This document shows positions 27,161 to 40,600 of a DNA stretch of 64,000 nt, in pieces. The position numbers and the translations under genes are program-made. Numbering within the stretch: the first letter of the stretch is position 1; every line of letters begins with the position of its first letter. The stretch comes from Bolinopsis microptera (taxonomy: Eukaryota; Ctenophora; Tentaculata; Lobata; Bolinopsidae), in the NCBI RefSeq assembly GCF_026151205.1, contig NC_087072.1:2685375-2749374 (forward strand). Direction: 5' to 3'. The notes under the pieces are model-generated. The model saw only the letters and a list, made by a program, of their open reading frames with translations. It did not search any database and was not told the DNA's origin.

Positions 27161-29419
27161 AGTTACTAAATTCAGCAGTTTTATTGCTATTATATTTTAC
27201 AACTTTTTTTAATCCAGGAGTCCCCACTGATTTCAACAGAGTGAGCTAAGAATCAGTCGAATCTATTTTTTTGAATGTAATATATGTCAGAAACATCTCT
27301 TTAAAGAGTCCCCCTAAATCTAAGAAGTTACCCTTTGCTCTATATTCCAACAATTATATACTATAATCCATTTGCTATTTTATAGCTTCAGTTCGATAGG
27401 AATCTTGTGATCAAGAATATAAACTGCACTACAGTCTACAGCTAAAGAGCATACACTTGCTGACTGGATGAATCACGTGTTGTCTACGTGATTAAAGTGA
27501 GTAGTATAATCTTATTGTTCAAAAACCAAACAGGGGATAATTGTGTATCCAACGATATCTTTCTAGTTTCTATGTTCCCTCGAATTTTTTTGACATAAAT
27601 GCTGGCCCTAGTAAATAGTAAAGGTGGTCTTTAGTTGTTGTTTTTTAAGAGAGGATAACATGATAATGCTTTGCCTGCCTCTGAGTACCGGGGTAAAATG
27701 AGTGGATATGTAAAGGTACAGGTGGTGGTGGGGTAACGTGTAAACGTGATGTGGAAATGTATTATTATTTATTAATGTGATAACCAGAGAGGGTGATGTG
27801 GACCGCATGAGCTTTAAGTCACTCCTGTAAAGGTGGTTTTAAAGACATAAAGGCGTTCATTAACTTGCAGTTTCAAAATATAGAATAGCAATCATAAACA
27901 TAATATGTAACCATAAGTCAGTTTTATAAAGGTTTTATGATGTGAGATTTTGCATATGTTTTATATGGGGTTTGAGTTTCAAAGAAACTCAGACTACTCC
28001 ATGCTGGCACACGCCGTGTCGCCTTTCCTTAATCCTTATACTGCCCTTATTATCAACACAAAATATATGATGATCTGATAGCTACTCTGGATGACTTTGA
28101 TACCGGTCTGGTAATTTAGCCATCTGTCGACGGACACTTAACACACGATTGACACACATCAAAAAGTCACCCAGCACAACGTAAGCGCACTTTAAGTACC
28201 CGTTTAGTGTCGTTTGATTCTGTGTGCGTCGACCGTGTGTTAACCGTATATCAACCCTCAGTTAAGTGTTCATGCGTTAATTGTGTGTTCAGTGGACCAT
28301 TATTATACTGCATCATGCAAATCTAGGAAAAGAGGGATGATCTTCAAAATTATGAATTGTAACATTTAACCAGAATTTATATCTAGATTCTGACAGCTTG
28401 CTTAACGCTTACATTCTCGATTTTTGATAGGATATCGAATCACGAATGCAATATCTAATGAACACAAATTATAAAATGAACTTTCCCTGCTTTTACATTA
28501 AAACTAAAATCAAAAAATTACTAAAATGTACATGCTTATAAAAGTAATAGAACTCCTACGCAACTGCAAGTGTAATATAAAGTGTTCTCCACTTATTTAT
28601 TTTTAACTCAAGTTTCATAACTTCACCTTTATTAATCATTACTCAAGTTTAAAAACTCACCTTATATCTTAATAAATAAATTTAAATCAATTTAAGTCGT
28701 CAAACCAGTCAGTGCCAATTTAAGAAGGGAGAATTAGGGAAAATTGCGAAATATTCGAGTTTCCAGATGTCTACAATATGTCATTTCTCATTGTGAAAAT
28801 ATGATCGGTGTAAAACCAAGAATTTCCAAAATATTGATTACGTAATCAGTAATATGTGAACGACCCCCTTTATATGGCGTTATCTGAGCAGCGTTTTCTT
28901 GTACTCGAGTTTTCTTGTGTGATTGGTCCATAATAAAATAAGATGGTGGACACTGGAATTTGATAATGAGTTGAAAATGCAGGGAGGTGTGAAATTAAGT
29001 GACCGCGGCTTGTACAATTATTGTGACGGACCATGCACGCGTGCGAGATATTGCCGCGCCGCGCGCTCGTGGCATGTTACACTAGTTGCTTCGGAGGATA
29101 CTTGAAACTATTATATGTTTTCGCCGCACACGTAAAAAAATCTACCAGAACAGTAGTGACAGAGACTGGCAATTATTCGGAGGCTGGCGAACCAAAGCAT
29201 AATATGCTTTGCATATACCCGATATGTCATATGTTTGAAGCGTATTTCTAGGCTCATTTTGTCGGACTCCTTTCATTTATGCTTTGATCTTGTCCTGTGC
29301 TCCAGGACGTGCTCATTTCATCGAAATTTTAGAGTCAAACTCAGCGGAAAAACTATAATCGATATCCCATGGACACCGAATACGGATATGCTTTGATTCT
29401 ATTTAAGTTCATCTGTTAT
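27161..29419. other. gene-less stretch
   Basis: Carries the second copy of the dispersed repeat (about 27640-27850) and an imperfectly palindromic segment at about 28120-28290, rich in gtgt/acac words. No exon-like frames with splice signals were found. Confidence 0.5.
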
Positions 29420-29665
29420 TTTATACAATTTTCATCACTGAATCTCTCAGCAACTTGTATACAAAGTCCAAATTAAACAAAGAGTATACCCATGAAACCG
29501 ACGTTTCATGGCCTATGGCCTTATGATAAGGTTTCTCAAGGTCTAACCGTGTCAAAGACCAATAGGTGCCGAAACGTCGGTTTTATAATTATACTCTCAG
29601 TCTCATTCGTCCTTTGTATACAAGTTGTTGTGAGACGTGAAGTCAGTGATGAAAATTTATCCAAA
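29420..29665. repeat. foldback (inverted-repeat) element, about 245 bp
   Basis: The left half (ttttcatcactga ... acttgtatacaaag ... gagtata ... accgacgtttc) is mirrored on the right (gaaacgtcggt ... tatactc ... ctttgtatacaag ... tcagtgatgaaaa). The arms are about 85-95 bp with short indels. It would form a long hairpin and is MITE-like. No clear target-site duplication was found. Confidence 0.75.
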
Positions 29666-31626
29666 TAATGTACTCAATGTAACTGACGCTCAGTAAGTTA
29701 ATCTGTGTAAACCGCATAGGAAACTAATCGCTTTATTACGTAAGTACTATTGCTACAGAAAACACAACTTCATACAAAATATATATTGGTAAACGTGCGT
29801 TATTTTTAGACTTAAAAATTCCCTTTAAAAAAACTTGGTCCTAGTACTAGTACTGGGTCTGGTACTAGGACCCAGTACTGCATTTTGTACCAGTGGTGTA
29901 TTATAGCAAACGGTACCACAGACCCTGGAAGGCAGAGGGCGCAATATTGCTGAAATTTAGGCCGTCTTCATGGACAACCGTCCCATTTAGCAGCGAAACC
30001 ACCAATATCCCACCCTTTTCAGTTTTAGTCGATGCGAAGAAGAGGCGCAAGAACGTTGCCAGGGCCACAAGGACTTAGGGGCACCATAAAATAGGCAAAC
30101 GCAAACAGTAAAAATTCACAACGAATTGTAGGAGGGAGAGGGGGTGACCATCTTCAATGTTGCCCCACTGCAATTAGCAAAAAATGTATACTTCAGCGAT
30201 CTTATTATGAGAATTTGAGGCATAGTCATTGCACCTATTTCCTTATAAGGATAGTTTAATCTTAAAAAATACGAATTGTAAAACATTTTTTTAATTCGTT
30301 TAGTCCAGCCTATGTCAGCGTGTGTATTTCATGGAGAGCTAAGCCCAGAACTTCGACACCGATGACATATTGCCCTGCCTTTTTGAGTTAGTGGCACATT
30401 AGCCATCGCTCACACCATACGAAATCATTATCCTGGTTAAAGGACACAGCTAGCTGCTAATGATCGTGATCAGGAGATCATTGGTTAGAACAAAGGGTAA
30501 CTGATGGATTTATGACGGTTAATTTCACAGATACTGCAGACGATCTTATGCGGTAATTTCTGCCATTAGTTAATGGAAATTGACATAATGTAACGAGTTT
30601 TATCTATTTTTTCACCATTAAAAGCTCTTAAAAGTCGGATCACGAGGAATGTGTAACCGTTTATCGATCAATTAGACGTATTATATTTATACTGATAAAC
30701 ATACACGACTAAAAGTATTTCCTCAGTCACCGCTCAACTCAGGGCACAAGATAAATCGTAGACAATTTATCTAATGATTATCTATGAGAAGACTAATGTT
30801 CACTAATGATCTTATCGAAATTTATGTAATGACAAAAACCACAAAAATTACCGCATTCCACTACGATAACCGCAGTCCAAAATTAGGTTTTAACCTAATT
30901 TAACCTAACCAACCACACAGCAATACAAGTTTCTGCAACTATTCCACCTTAACCGCCTCCCCGCACACTTCCACAAAAATAATCACTACCCTTGGAAAGT
31001 TACAGGCCACCGAAAGCTGCACATGCATGCGATATAGTGCACGGAGCACTCCGGTACTCCGCGATACAAGTACATTTCAACGAGAGCCTGTACGACAGTG
31101 TACTAATCCAATAAGATGGAGGGATGTTCGTCAGGTGAAGAACTCGTGAAGCGATGTCCGATACGAAACATGCATCCGTCAAGCAGCGGCATAGTTTTTA
31201 GTGCACTTCATCATGCTCCCACTAATCACTACACTTCAGATTATCATTAGCAAATACATGCGCCATGTGCTTAAAATAGATTATCATTATCTTTTCTTTC
31301 TCATCGCTAAATGATGTGATGTGAAAGTGAGACTGGCTGGGGGTCATTAATCTTGAAGCTCGACCAAACGCGAGCAGTGAGCAGTTAGAAAAGAAACAAT
31401 TTCAGGAATAGATATTCGATGCTAGGGGAGGTTGGGGATGCGTTTTTAAATACAAGTGAAACGATTTTTCATGCTATTTATCAAAATGAAACTTCCAATA
31501 ATCCGTTCATTATTAAGTGAAATGTTAGGTTAAGCTCATAAATGTACTATTACATATATATATATATGTAATAATGTTCAATTCAAGACTAGCAAATATT
31601 TAACCCTAAGAAGTATCCAGCATATC
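29666..31626. other. gene-less stretch
   Basis: Short palindromic words at 29829-29890 (cctagtactagtactggg / cctagtaccag). An AT palindrome lies at 31550-31570. The 3' UTR of TTLL4 should lie just below 31627, but no AATAAA could be assigned with confidence. Confidence 0.45.
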
Positions 31627-34600
31627 TCAAGCATTGCTATCTGACACACTTGGTATCCATTGAGTCACTATACAGCCACTGTCCTGCCGTGTCCGACTGG
31701 ACGTTTCCCAGTTCTGGAATCTGACTAGTTTCAGTTTGTTTAGACTCTGCTGTGCTCGATGGTAGTTAGACTGCCAGTCCACGCTGGGAAAGTGGGTGAT
31801 GGTGTCGGGTGCGGGTGACTCGCTGTTTGTCACCACACTGCACGCATGAGGCGTCCTCTTGGCGTAGTTCCGAGCTGCCACTGACGGTACCGAGCTACGT
31901 TGTACGGTTGTGCTACGTTGCACGTAATAAGGCACCGAGCTACGCTGAACCGCGGCGGTTCTCAGCGCTACAGATTGCGCTACAGATCGCCCCGGGGTAC
32001 TGCGCTGCGTGCCACCAGAAGAAGGCGCAGAGTGAGACGGTCTGCTCTTGTAGCGCACAGCGGGGGAATTGTAAGGATTTGTTGCAGTGATGAGAGTGGT
32101 AGATACAAGTTCTGGTTTGTTGGGGGTGCTAGCACCAGACTGGCTGCTCTGTACTGGAGACGATGGAGTGGGCATTGGGACCCGTGGTACAAACACTCGA
32201 CTTGTGGGTTCCCTGATAAAACTCCAGATTCAAGATGGGAAAGTATCATGCTTTGGGAACATTTGCTTTTCACAACAGCCTCGTTGATGGGATTATTTTA
32301 TACACAGAACATATGCAGACATATCTAGTAGTAAACCCGCGATGAAACATTGAGCCAGAAGTGAACCCTGTCTAGAACCAGCAACAAAATTGTTATCTAG
32401 TGATAGAGAGGACAAAATTAGCATCGTGCCTTATTTTTGCAAAAATATTTCGATTTTAGGTGCAGTCCTTTTACTACAACGTAATATGAAGGGTTCAATT
32501 TGGTTCACTATTGACTTCGTTTAAACTAAACGGTCTGCTTATCTTTATGTTGAACATGCGAACATCACATGAATTGTATGCAAGATAAGATGCACTTGAG
32601 ATGCAATGTACGGTCAGTTGTTTCATGCAAACATAAGAACAAACCACTCAAGAAAATATTGAATGAATAACATGAATAACATGAACTTAAACTGGTATCT
32701 CTGATTAATTGAGGATTGTGAAGTTATACCAAGAGCTATTAAATACCAATGAGCATTCTCATTTTGCAATGATCGAAGTTTCTTATTAATAAATAAAAAC
32801 GACCACCATGTTCGGTGTATTTATTTTCTCGTCACCACGCGGTTAACTCAGCACGCTAAACATGCCAACTTGTGTTCCATCCAGAGTACATTATTGATTG
32901 TTTTTATCTACTCAAAGCCAATGAAATGACAACGAAACACCATTTTACCACACCATCCTAGATGATGCAAATCACTTGGCCAGCTGAAGATTCTCAGACA
33001 CGCATTGTACATGACGACATGCTTAACATTCTTCATGCGCCAGATCAGCTGTTTTATTGCTTCTCAAGGTGGAGTAATTGAAGATGGAGCTCTGGTTCAC
33101 GGGCAGCGGAATTTTTTAAATGCCAAGTAGCTCAGAAAGCTACAGGAGAGGGCCGGCCCGTGATATTTGTTCTCACGACGAAGATTTGACGCACGAGAAA
33201 AAGAAATGAACTATGAAGGCTTGTAATGAGCGGCAAGTTGACATCTAGATTGTAAGGTGTACGTGCTCCAATAATCTAATAGGCAGAGGCACATATTAGG
33301 TGCGATGGGTGCGGGATCGCACAATTTACCGTTTTCCGCACATTTCCGCATAATTTATTGTTTTCCGCACACTTCCGCAAATTTTGTAATTTTCTGCATA
33401 TTTCCGCATAATCTAGAATTTTCCGCGTAATTTCGCATAATTTTGAAATTTTCGCGTTAAGATTTTCGAGTGTAAAAACCAAAATATGTTAAAAGTCGGG
33501 CCCTTTTAGGACCGTGACTCAGGCCCTTTTAGGACCGTGACTCAGGCCCTTTCGGGACCGTGACCCAGGCCCTTTTGGAACTCATACCTAGGCCACGTGA
33601 CCCAGTTACCACGTGACCCAGGCCCTTTCGGGACCGTGACCCAGGCCCTTTCGGGACCCTGACCCAGGCCCTTTCGAGACCGTGACCCAGGCCCTTTTGG
33701 AACTCATACCTAGGCCACGTGACCCAGTTACCACGTGACCCAGGCCCTTTCGGGACCGTTACCCAGGCCCTTTCGGGACCGTTACCCAGGCCCTTTCGGG
33801 ACCGTGACCCAGGCCCTTTCGGGACCGTGACCCAGGCCGTTATGGAACCCTCGTCGTTACCGTACTTCGATCATACCTGCAGCCCTTTTTATCTGGTAAT
33901 GAGCTCTATTCGTTGTAGCGTTGGCTTTATGGTGGGCTTAATGGATCTTGGATCAAACGGTTTACAAGTACTGACGATCAATGCCAACAAGCGTGTCACA
34001 TATTCGCGATCACGCATGGGATCTGATCGACTCTATCAAGAGGCGTCTTCAAATAACTGTCTCCTGATCTCTACCAGATCAAGTCACTGTTCTCAGATAA
34101 CTGAATCTCAATAAGGTTCAATCATGGTCTTAGTAAAGACCTACACCCTCAGTAACACATAAACAGACCTATTTTTGATAAGAGCGGCGGTTATACGTTT
34201 AGAATTTCCAAAGTCCTTCAGAAAATGCAAATAAAACCGCACAATTCCCGCACAAATTTCGAAAAAATCGTCGCACATTTGCCGCATAATTGGTAACAAT
34301 TTACCGCACCTTACCGCACATTTTACCTTTATAGTCGGGTGCGGTACCGCATAATTTCGATATTTTTACCGCACCTAATATGTGCCTCTGCTAATAGGTA
34401 TATGTAATAACATACCCAACATACACATGCGTTACCATGGATACATATAATAACAATAATGAAATATTTGATGTGGTAATCTATTTAAGATTGTTACAAA
34501 ATGGTGGGCAGAGGAGCAAGTATAATATTATGTCAATTCATCTTAAGGGGGGGGGGGGGGTCTTCTTAAGTCTTCTACAGTGTTTAAGTCGATTACCAAA

Positions 34601-37600
34601 TTAAGGAAACTACTTTTACCATCAGTATTACAAACTGTGGATGTGGATTCTGGTTGGGAGGTGAGGTATATTTGTTGACCTGAAACTTGACACGTGATCA
34701 ATCCATGCAATTATGCCATATATACAACATGTGACATTGTGACGTCATCAAAACATGCATCACCTCCCAATAATCCCATATATGGCATAATTGTATGGAT
34801 TGATCACGTGTCAACTTTCAGGTCAACAAATATACCTCACCTCCCCACCAGAATCCACATCTATTACGCACGAATAAACATTGATCTTAAAACTATAAAA
34901 CTACCTTAAAAGTAATTTCAGGCTGTTAATATAGTTGTACAATGTAATAGTGATTGGCATGTAACAGTTGACACGCAGAAGAGATATGCTAAGATTACAT
35001 TGAATGCTTACAGGCTGTATATAAATTGACACGTGCTATTTATTTCCACCTAAATGTATAATTTTAGTTACAGTAAAAACGAGTAATATAACAGCTATGT
35101 ACAAATTATTGATACAATGGTTTTACAAATTCATTTATTCGGCTGATTTATATTCATCAAAGAACTGATTCGACTACTTTTAAAGCAAATTGCTATATTG
35201 GCGTTAGTTTTAAATCTTCCATTTATTCAGTATAAATGTTATGCATAAGGACGGAATTTGTAAACATAACAAACCTGATCTTATCGTATCGTTTCAGGTT
35301 TCTGAGGTTTTGCTTGCACCAAATGTTTTCAGCGTTTGTCGGAGTGCGAGTAAATTGTACCTGTGTGTTACATTCCGTGTAAATGAGTTTTTACCAGGAT
35401 ATATTAACAGATCAGCTGTGAGTTTTATAGGCTCAATATTTTGACGCTTGTGTGTATATACAATATACTTTGATGATCATTATTAACTGAATTAATGACG
35501 TCAAAAGAGCAAACCTGCGACTCAGCTAATTTCTGAAGTCTGGCAACACCACGATGTGGATCCTTAGCGTATTTCTTAATCCACTGTAACACGAGCAGAT
35601 CGTAGAATTTGGGCAACACGAAGTATTTCAAATATTTACCCCCGGACTCGGTGGGGAATATTAACTCCAACTCTCCTCTTCTTGAAATCTGAGGAAAAAC
35701 AGAAATATTCATGGAGATGAAGATAAGGAGTCGCGAACAGCTCCTTATTGTTTATGTGTGAATATCGTGCTTTTCGTACTTGAATTCAATCAGAATGCGC
35801 TGCACCAGAGCAGGACTGCTGTGATTGGTCGTTTACTCTTCAATTGTTTTAAATTAAAACGTTTATTTAAACATGTTAACATATCAAATTGTTTTGATCA
35901 GTGTTGATTTAGCTTTGGAAAGCTGTGCTGCAACAGAGTGGTCTGGAAAACAGATATCTGTAATCTATTGAATAGCAAGCAGAGAGCAAGTTTTTAGAAC
36001 ATGCAGCAATATCAATATGAATTCCATTGTTTAGGGCGCAGAAAATGTATTGCAATAAATATTAACAGGTATTGTTCGTAAAACGAGAAGAAAGTAACAC
36101 GGCGAATAATTGTGGCCATTACTTAGTTATAAGATAAAACAATGTTTATTACTAAATGTTAATTCCATACCTCGTCCTCAAACTTCATAAGCACTCTGAT
36201 ATCATCAGGAGTGAGAGTATCAAGTATCTTCTCCGAGACTGAGCCATCTGTTGGGTACTTCTGAGCAAAGTATGCATGCTTAGCTTTCTCGTCACTTGAT
36301 AGCTGGATTCCTTAGAATATTACAGTTTAAGTGATTTAAAACTACGTCAGTAGAAACGTATGAGGTCTTGCAAATGGAATGCATGACATCCTAACAGTTT
36401 TCTATTATACTCTACATTTCTATCAGGAATTCTGATTAACAACATTATAAACATATTCCTTACCGGGATTAAAGTAGAGTTGTTTATCAGTGACATTGTC
36501 ATTGTTCTCACCGTTACAACCCTCCTGCCTCCCCCCAACAATGACATTACCCCCAGCGGGAGTGCTGGTCCCGGAGTGAGGACCTCTACTGGAGGGTGCT
36601 GTAGACCGGGTCCTGGTGGGGGTCTGGGGTACCAGGAACCCTGCCGTGTTGAACAGGTCCTTTACCAGGCCGTATTTTATGTGCTTGTCAAGCGGGGCAC
36701 TGGTGTGGAGACTTGGGGATATGTTTACCTGTAGAGTGTAAAGGTTAGAGTTAGAGTTAGAGTTAGAGTTAAAGGTTAGGGGTTAGAGTTAGAGTTGGAG
36801 TTAGAGATAAAGTAAGAGTTAGAGTTAGAGTTAGACTTTAGAGTTAGAATTAGAGTCAGACTTTAGAGTTAGAGTTAGAGTTAGAGTTAGAGTTAGAGTT
36901 AGAGTTAGAGTTAGAGTTAGAGTTAGAGTTAGAGTTAGAGTTAGAGTTAGGGGTCAGCACCGGGTCAAAATGATAAGTTTGCAGGTGCCAGATTTATATT
37001 TCTTTCATTTAAAAAATAGTCATGTATTATATACGAAATTTAGTCATTTTCCGATACGAGATTGGGGACGGGTTCTATAAACAAACAAACTAACAAACAA
37101 ACATATACGAAATTAAATTGATCGAAGTTTGACTGCCTCATAGTATTTAATCCTTGATATAATGCATTAGGATGCAATTTTTACATATTCTGAATCACTA
37201 GCAGTAGCAGGCGAATTCTAGATTTATCGAGCAATTGTAACATCTGTATCCGTCCGTCGAATTCTAAGTAATGAAATAAAAATTTCTTCATCGAGAACGA
37301 TCTATGAATTCCATGTTATGAAATTATACAAATGTCCTTCATCGTATCTAATCATTGCACTTCAAGTTACCGTGTGATATGCATCATGCATCTTCATTGC
37401 CAACAGAGATTAGTTTTGGAAGCTTAAGAATAGGAATGAACTTTCTAGCGAAAGAAAGACCGGGCTTCTCTCATCTTACAATTTCCAGCCGATTACAGCT
37501 ACATACTCGGAATATTTCTGCTGTTATCAACGATGAACCGACGTTTTAGCAACATAAAATGAAGTATCAATTGAAACTAATGTGCGACATTATGCCAATT

Positions 37601-40600
37601 GTGTTTAATTATGAAACTGCACACGTTTATCTTAATGACACACTACATGTGACAGTGTTAGTGTAACTAGCGCAGTCTAATAAAAGTACAACAAAAAGAC
37701 AGCACATAGAAACGTAGATGTACGTTTCTATGTATGTATAGTGTATACATTTGGAACGTACATACATTTGGAACGTACATACATTTGGAACGTACATACA
37801 TTTGGAACGTACATACATTTGGATCGTACATACATTTGGGACAAATTCTTTACATTATTCTTTACATTTTGCAAAACAGTTTTTACTCACCTCTATGATC
37901 CAGGGTTTCAGATGCTGATCAAGAAATATGTCAAATCCGAACAGTTCATGACATGTATGTCGGTATTTGCAATGACTCTTGGATAGACTCGTTACAGTGG
38001 GAACTGAGGCTATGATCGTTTTAACAACAATGTTCTTTATTTTAGCTTTTATCCCTTCGACATCCTGTCCCGCCACTTGTAAATATTTCCACAGAGCTTT
38101 CAAACCCCTGGAAATAGGAATATTTGATGAGTAAAAATAAAATGGAGGTTCAGTTTCTCGATATTTAAATTAACAGTGACTGCTACATCTTGATATCTGA
38201 CAAGGAGCATTAAAGGTACATGATCGAGCTGCTGCCCTTTCGTCAGGTGGAATTTTCAATTCATTTGTGTTCATCAGACAAGCTGTCACAAAAATGAAAA
38301 TGTAATGAATGAAAAACGGTGATTGCATCTGACATTGTGACCAAATACTGCCACTTACTTAATAGATAATGAACAAAATATGCTGGCGTGAATACTTTTG
38401 AACTACATATTCAGACCCCTGTCACGTCAATCAATAGCAGGTTTTAAAAACAGTTCAGACATTGAAAAGCATTCCAAAGAAAAACCATTTTAAAACCACT
38501 AAATATCTAAATTTGAACATTACTTCATCCCCGTTGAGACAATGACTATGAAAAACACACAAAGGTTTCTTACCACTTGTGACTTTCAGTTCCGGTCTCA
38601 TCCTCATTTTTGATGTAAGCATCGTTGAACTTGTTGACACTGTAGTTGGTGAGATGAACATACCGGTTAGACAGTGACTTGCTCGAATGTGAGTATCTGA
38701 AATGTTAATGTAACAAATTCCACAAATGTTGTGGCTTACAAATAGGTTACACCCAAAGTGATGACACACGAATCAACAAAAAGGAGGTATATTATCCTGT
38801 ATATATTCTACACTTCTGCCCTGATAGATGCATTGATGATTTAATTTCGTAATGGTATATATTACAATATGAGATAGCATGAATGTAATGCCATAGTATA
38901 TCACTATTTATGTAACTTAATAAGGGAAGTATAACTGCGCAATGCTGCAGCTCATTTCGGTCAAAATTAGTGGCAGTATCGAGATAGCCCGACCACTGGT
39001 CCGCGGACCACTGTCTGCGGACCACTGTCCGCGGACCACTGTCTACCAGATCATATTACTGTATAATAACAGTATCCCCTGAATCAAGCAGGGTTCACAT
39101 GACCCTGTAGCATCTTCTGATGCCGGAGGTCTTGCTAACTCCTCTGCTCATGCTCCTCGTGTCCGCTCCAAATGTAACAACTGCGTTGTTATGAATGTCC
39201 ACCGAGAATCTTCAGTCCTCGATGGGATCCTACATTCTACTACAAAAAAGATAACAAAGCTTTGTCCTGAGCATCAACTCCCGGACTCCATTCCACCAAC
39301 TCCTCAAGACACGATAGATAGAGCTCTTTAGGAGGTTTTTCTGGAATAGGAAGTCTCGAGCATTCTCTAGGGAGGCGGTGGGTCCATTAATTTCGTCCAT
39401 TAGACAGAAGAGTACCATGTCAGGAATTGGAATAGTTGTTGTTGTTGATGATGGCAACTGATAATACTTCACCAAAAACGAACGACTTATATACCACATT
39501 TTAATCGTAATCATTTATTTCATTGAGCAATCAATATTATTCGTAACTAATTATTTCCGAGAGACCACATTTGAATCGTAATCAATAGTTTGATCCAGTA
39601 ATTTACTACGCTACAATTAATTATGCTAGTCGTAACTAATTGCATCCAAGATACCATACATACCATTCATATGATCTGGTAACCAATCAACTATTCACAA
39701 ACACCTGTTGCTTGATTCAGGGGATACTGTTATTATACAGTAATATGATCTGGTAGACAGTGGTCCGCAGACAGTGGTCCGCAGACAGTGGTCCGCGGAC
39801 CAGTGGTCGGGCTATCTCGATACTGCCAAATTAGTGAGAGTGGTTTCCAATTACTATTTGTTAATGACCCAATGCTCAGATCTACATTCGTCGTGGAACT
39901 AATCAAAATCCGCATCTTTGGATGTTCAAATATACAATCTCTGTAACAAATCTGTCTATTAACATCCTCCAAAATAATGATGATGTGATGCATTGATTTG
40001 TGGCCGTCAATCGTCAGTAACCAAACTGCCCATTTTATAAGCCAACTATTGGTTCTTTCTTATCTTCAATCTTATCTCAGAAACAATAGAAATGTATGCG
40101 GAGTGTACGTGACGACGAGAGCTGAGAAACACTAAAAGTAGTTCTGCAGATGTCGACGGAACTGCACCTCAACCGAGCCCTGAACTTACTTGGAACTGGC
40201 GAATCTAACAAGTCCGTTATCGTACATGTAAATACACAGCGGGTCGTAGGATGACACGTACACGTATATCCTCAGGTCGAACTTTCTGCCGTTTATAAGA
40301 TACGGACTGGCCAGATATCTCTGGATTATTATGTTTCGTTTCCTTGGTATCTGGTTCAGTTTGTGGATGACTTTGATACCAATACCACGTGCAGATGCAG
40401 GCTGAAAACAAGGTCTGTTAGAGTCGGGGAGTGTGTAGTGATAAAATATGACAAAATGTGAATCAAATACAGTAGCTGTCAGCTCTTGTATTTCAGCTCT
40501 TGTATTTCAGCTATTATATCGTTAGCTGATGCAATGTTCTAGATCCATCGACAATATTGCGTGGCTATAAGACAAACTGCTATAGAAGTTTTAAGGGTTA

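Noticed and set aside
29500-29590. Hammerhead ribozyme
   Set aside because: A gaaacgtc word is present, but the ctgatga core and the three-stem layout could not be found.
31809-32328. Plus-strand frames over the TTLL4 terminal exon
   Set aside because: They are antisense shadows; the minus strand continues a spliced gene and has more protein-like composition.
33495-33845. CRISPR-like array
   Set aside because: Units are contiguous without unique spacers, in a eukaryotic transposon; this is a minisatellite.
36737-36955. Telomeric repeat array
   Set aside because: The unit is ttagag with only isolated ttaggg-like variants and lies inside an intron; an interstitial telomere relic is possible but not supported.
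37627-37986. Repetitive frames on both strands
   Set aside because: By-products of the 17-bp tandem array; the real coding sequence here is the minus-strand TTLL4 exon at 37891-38107.
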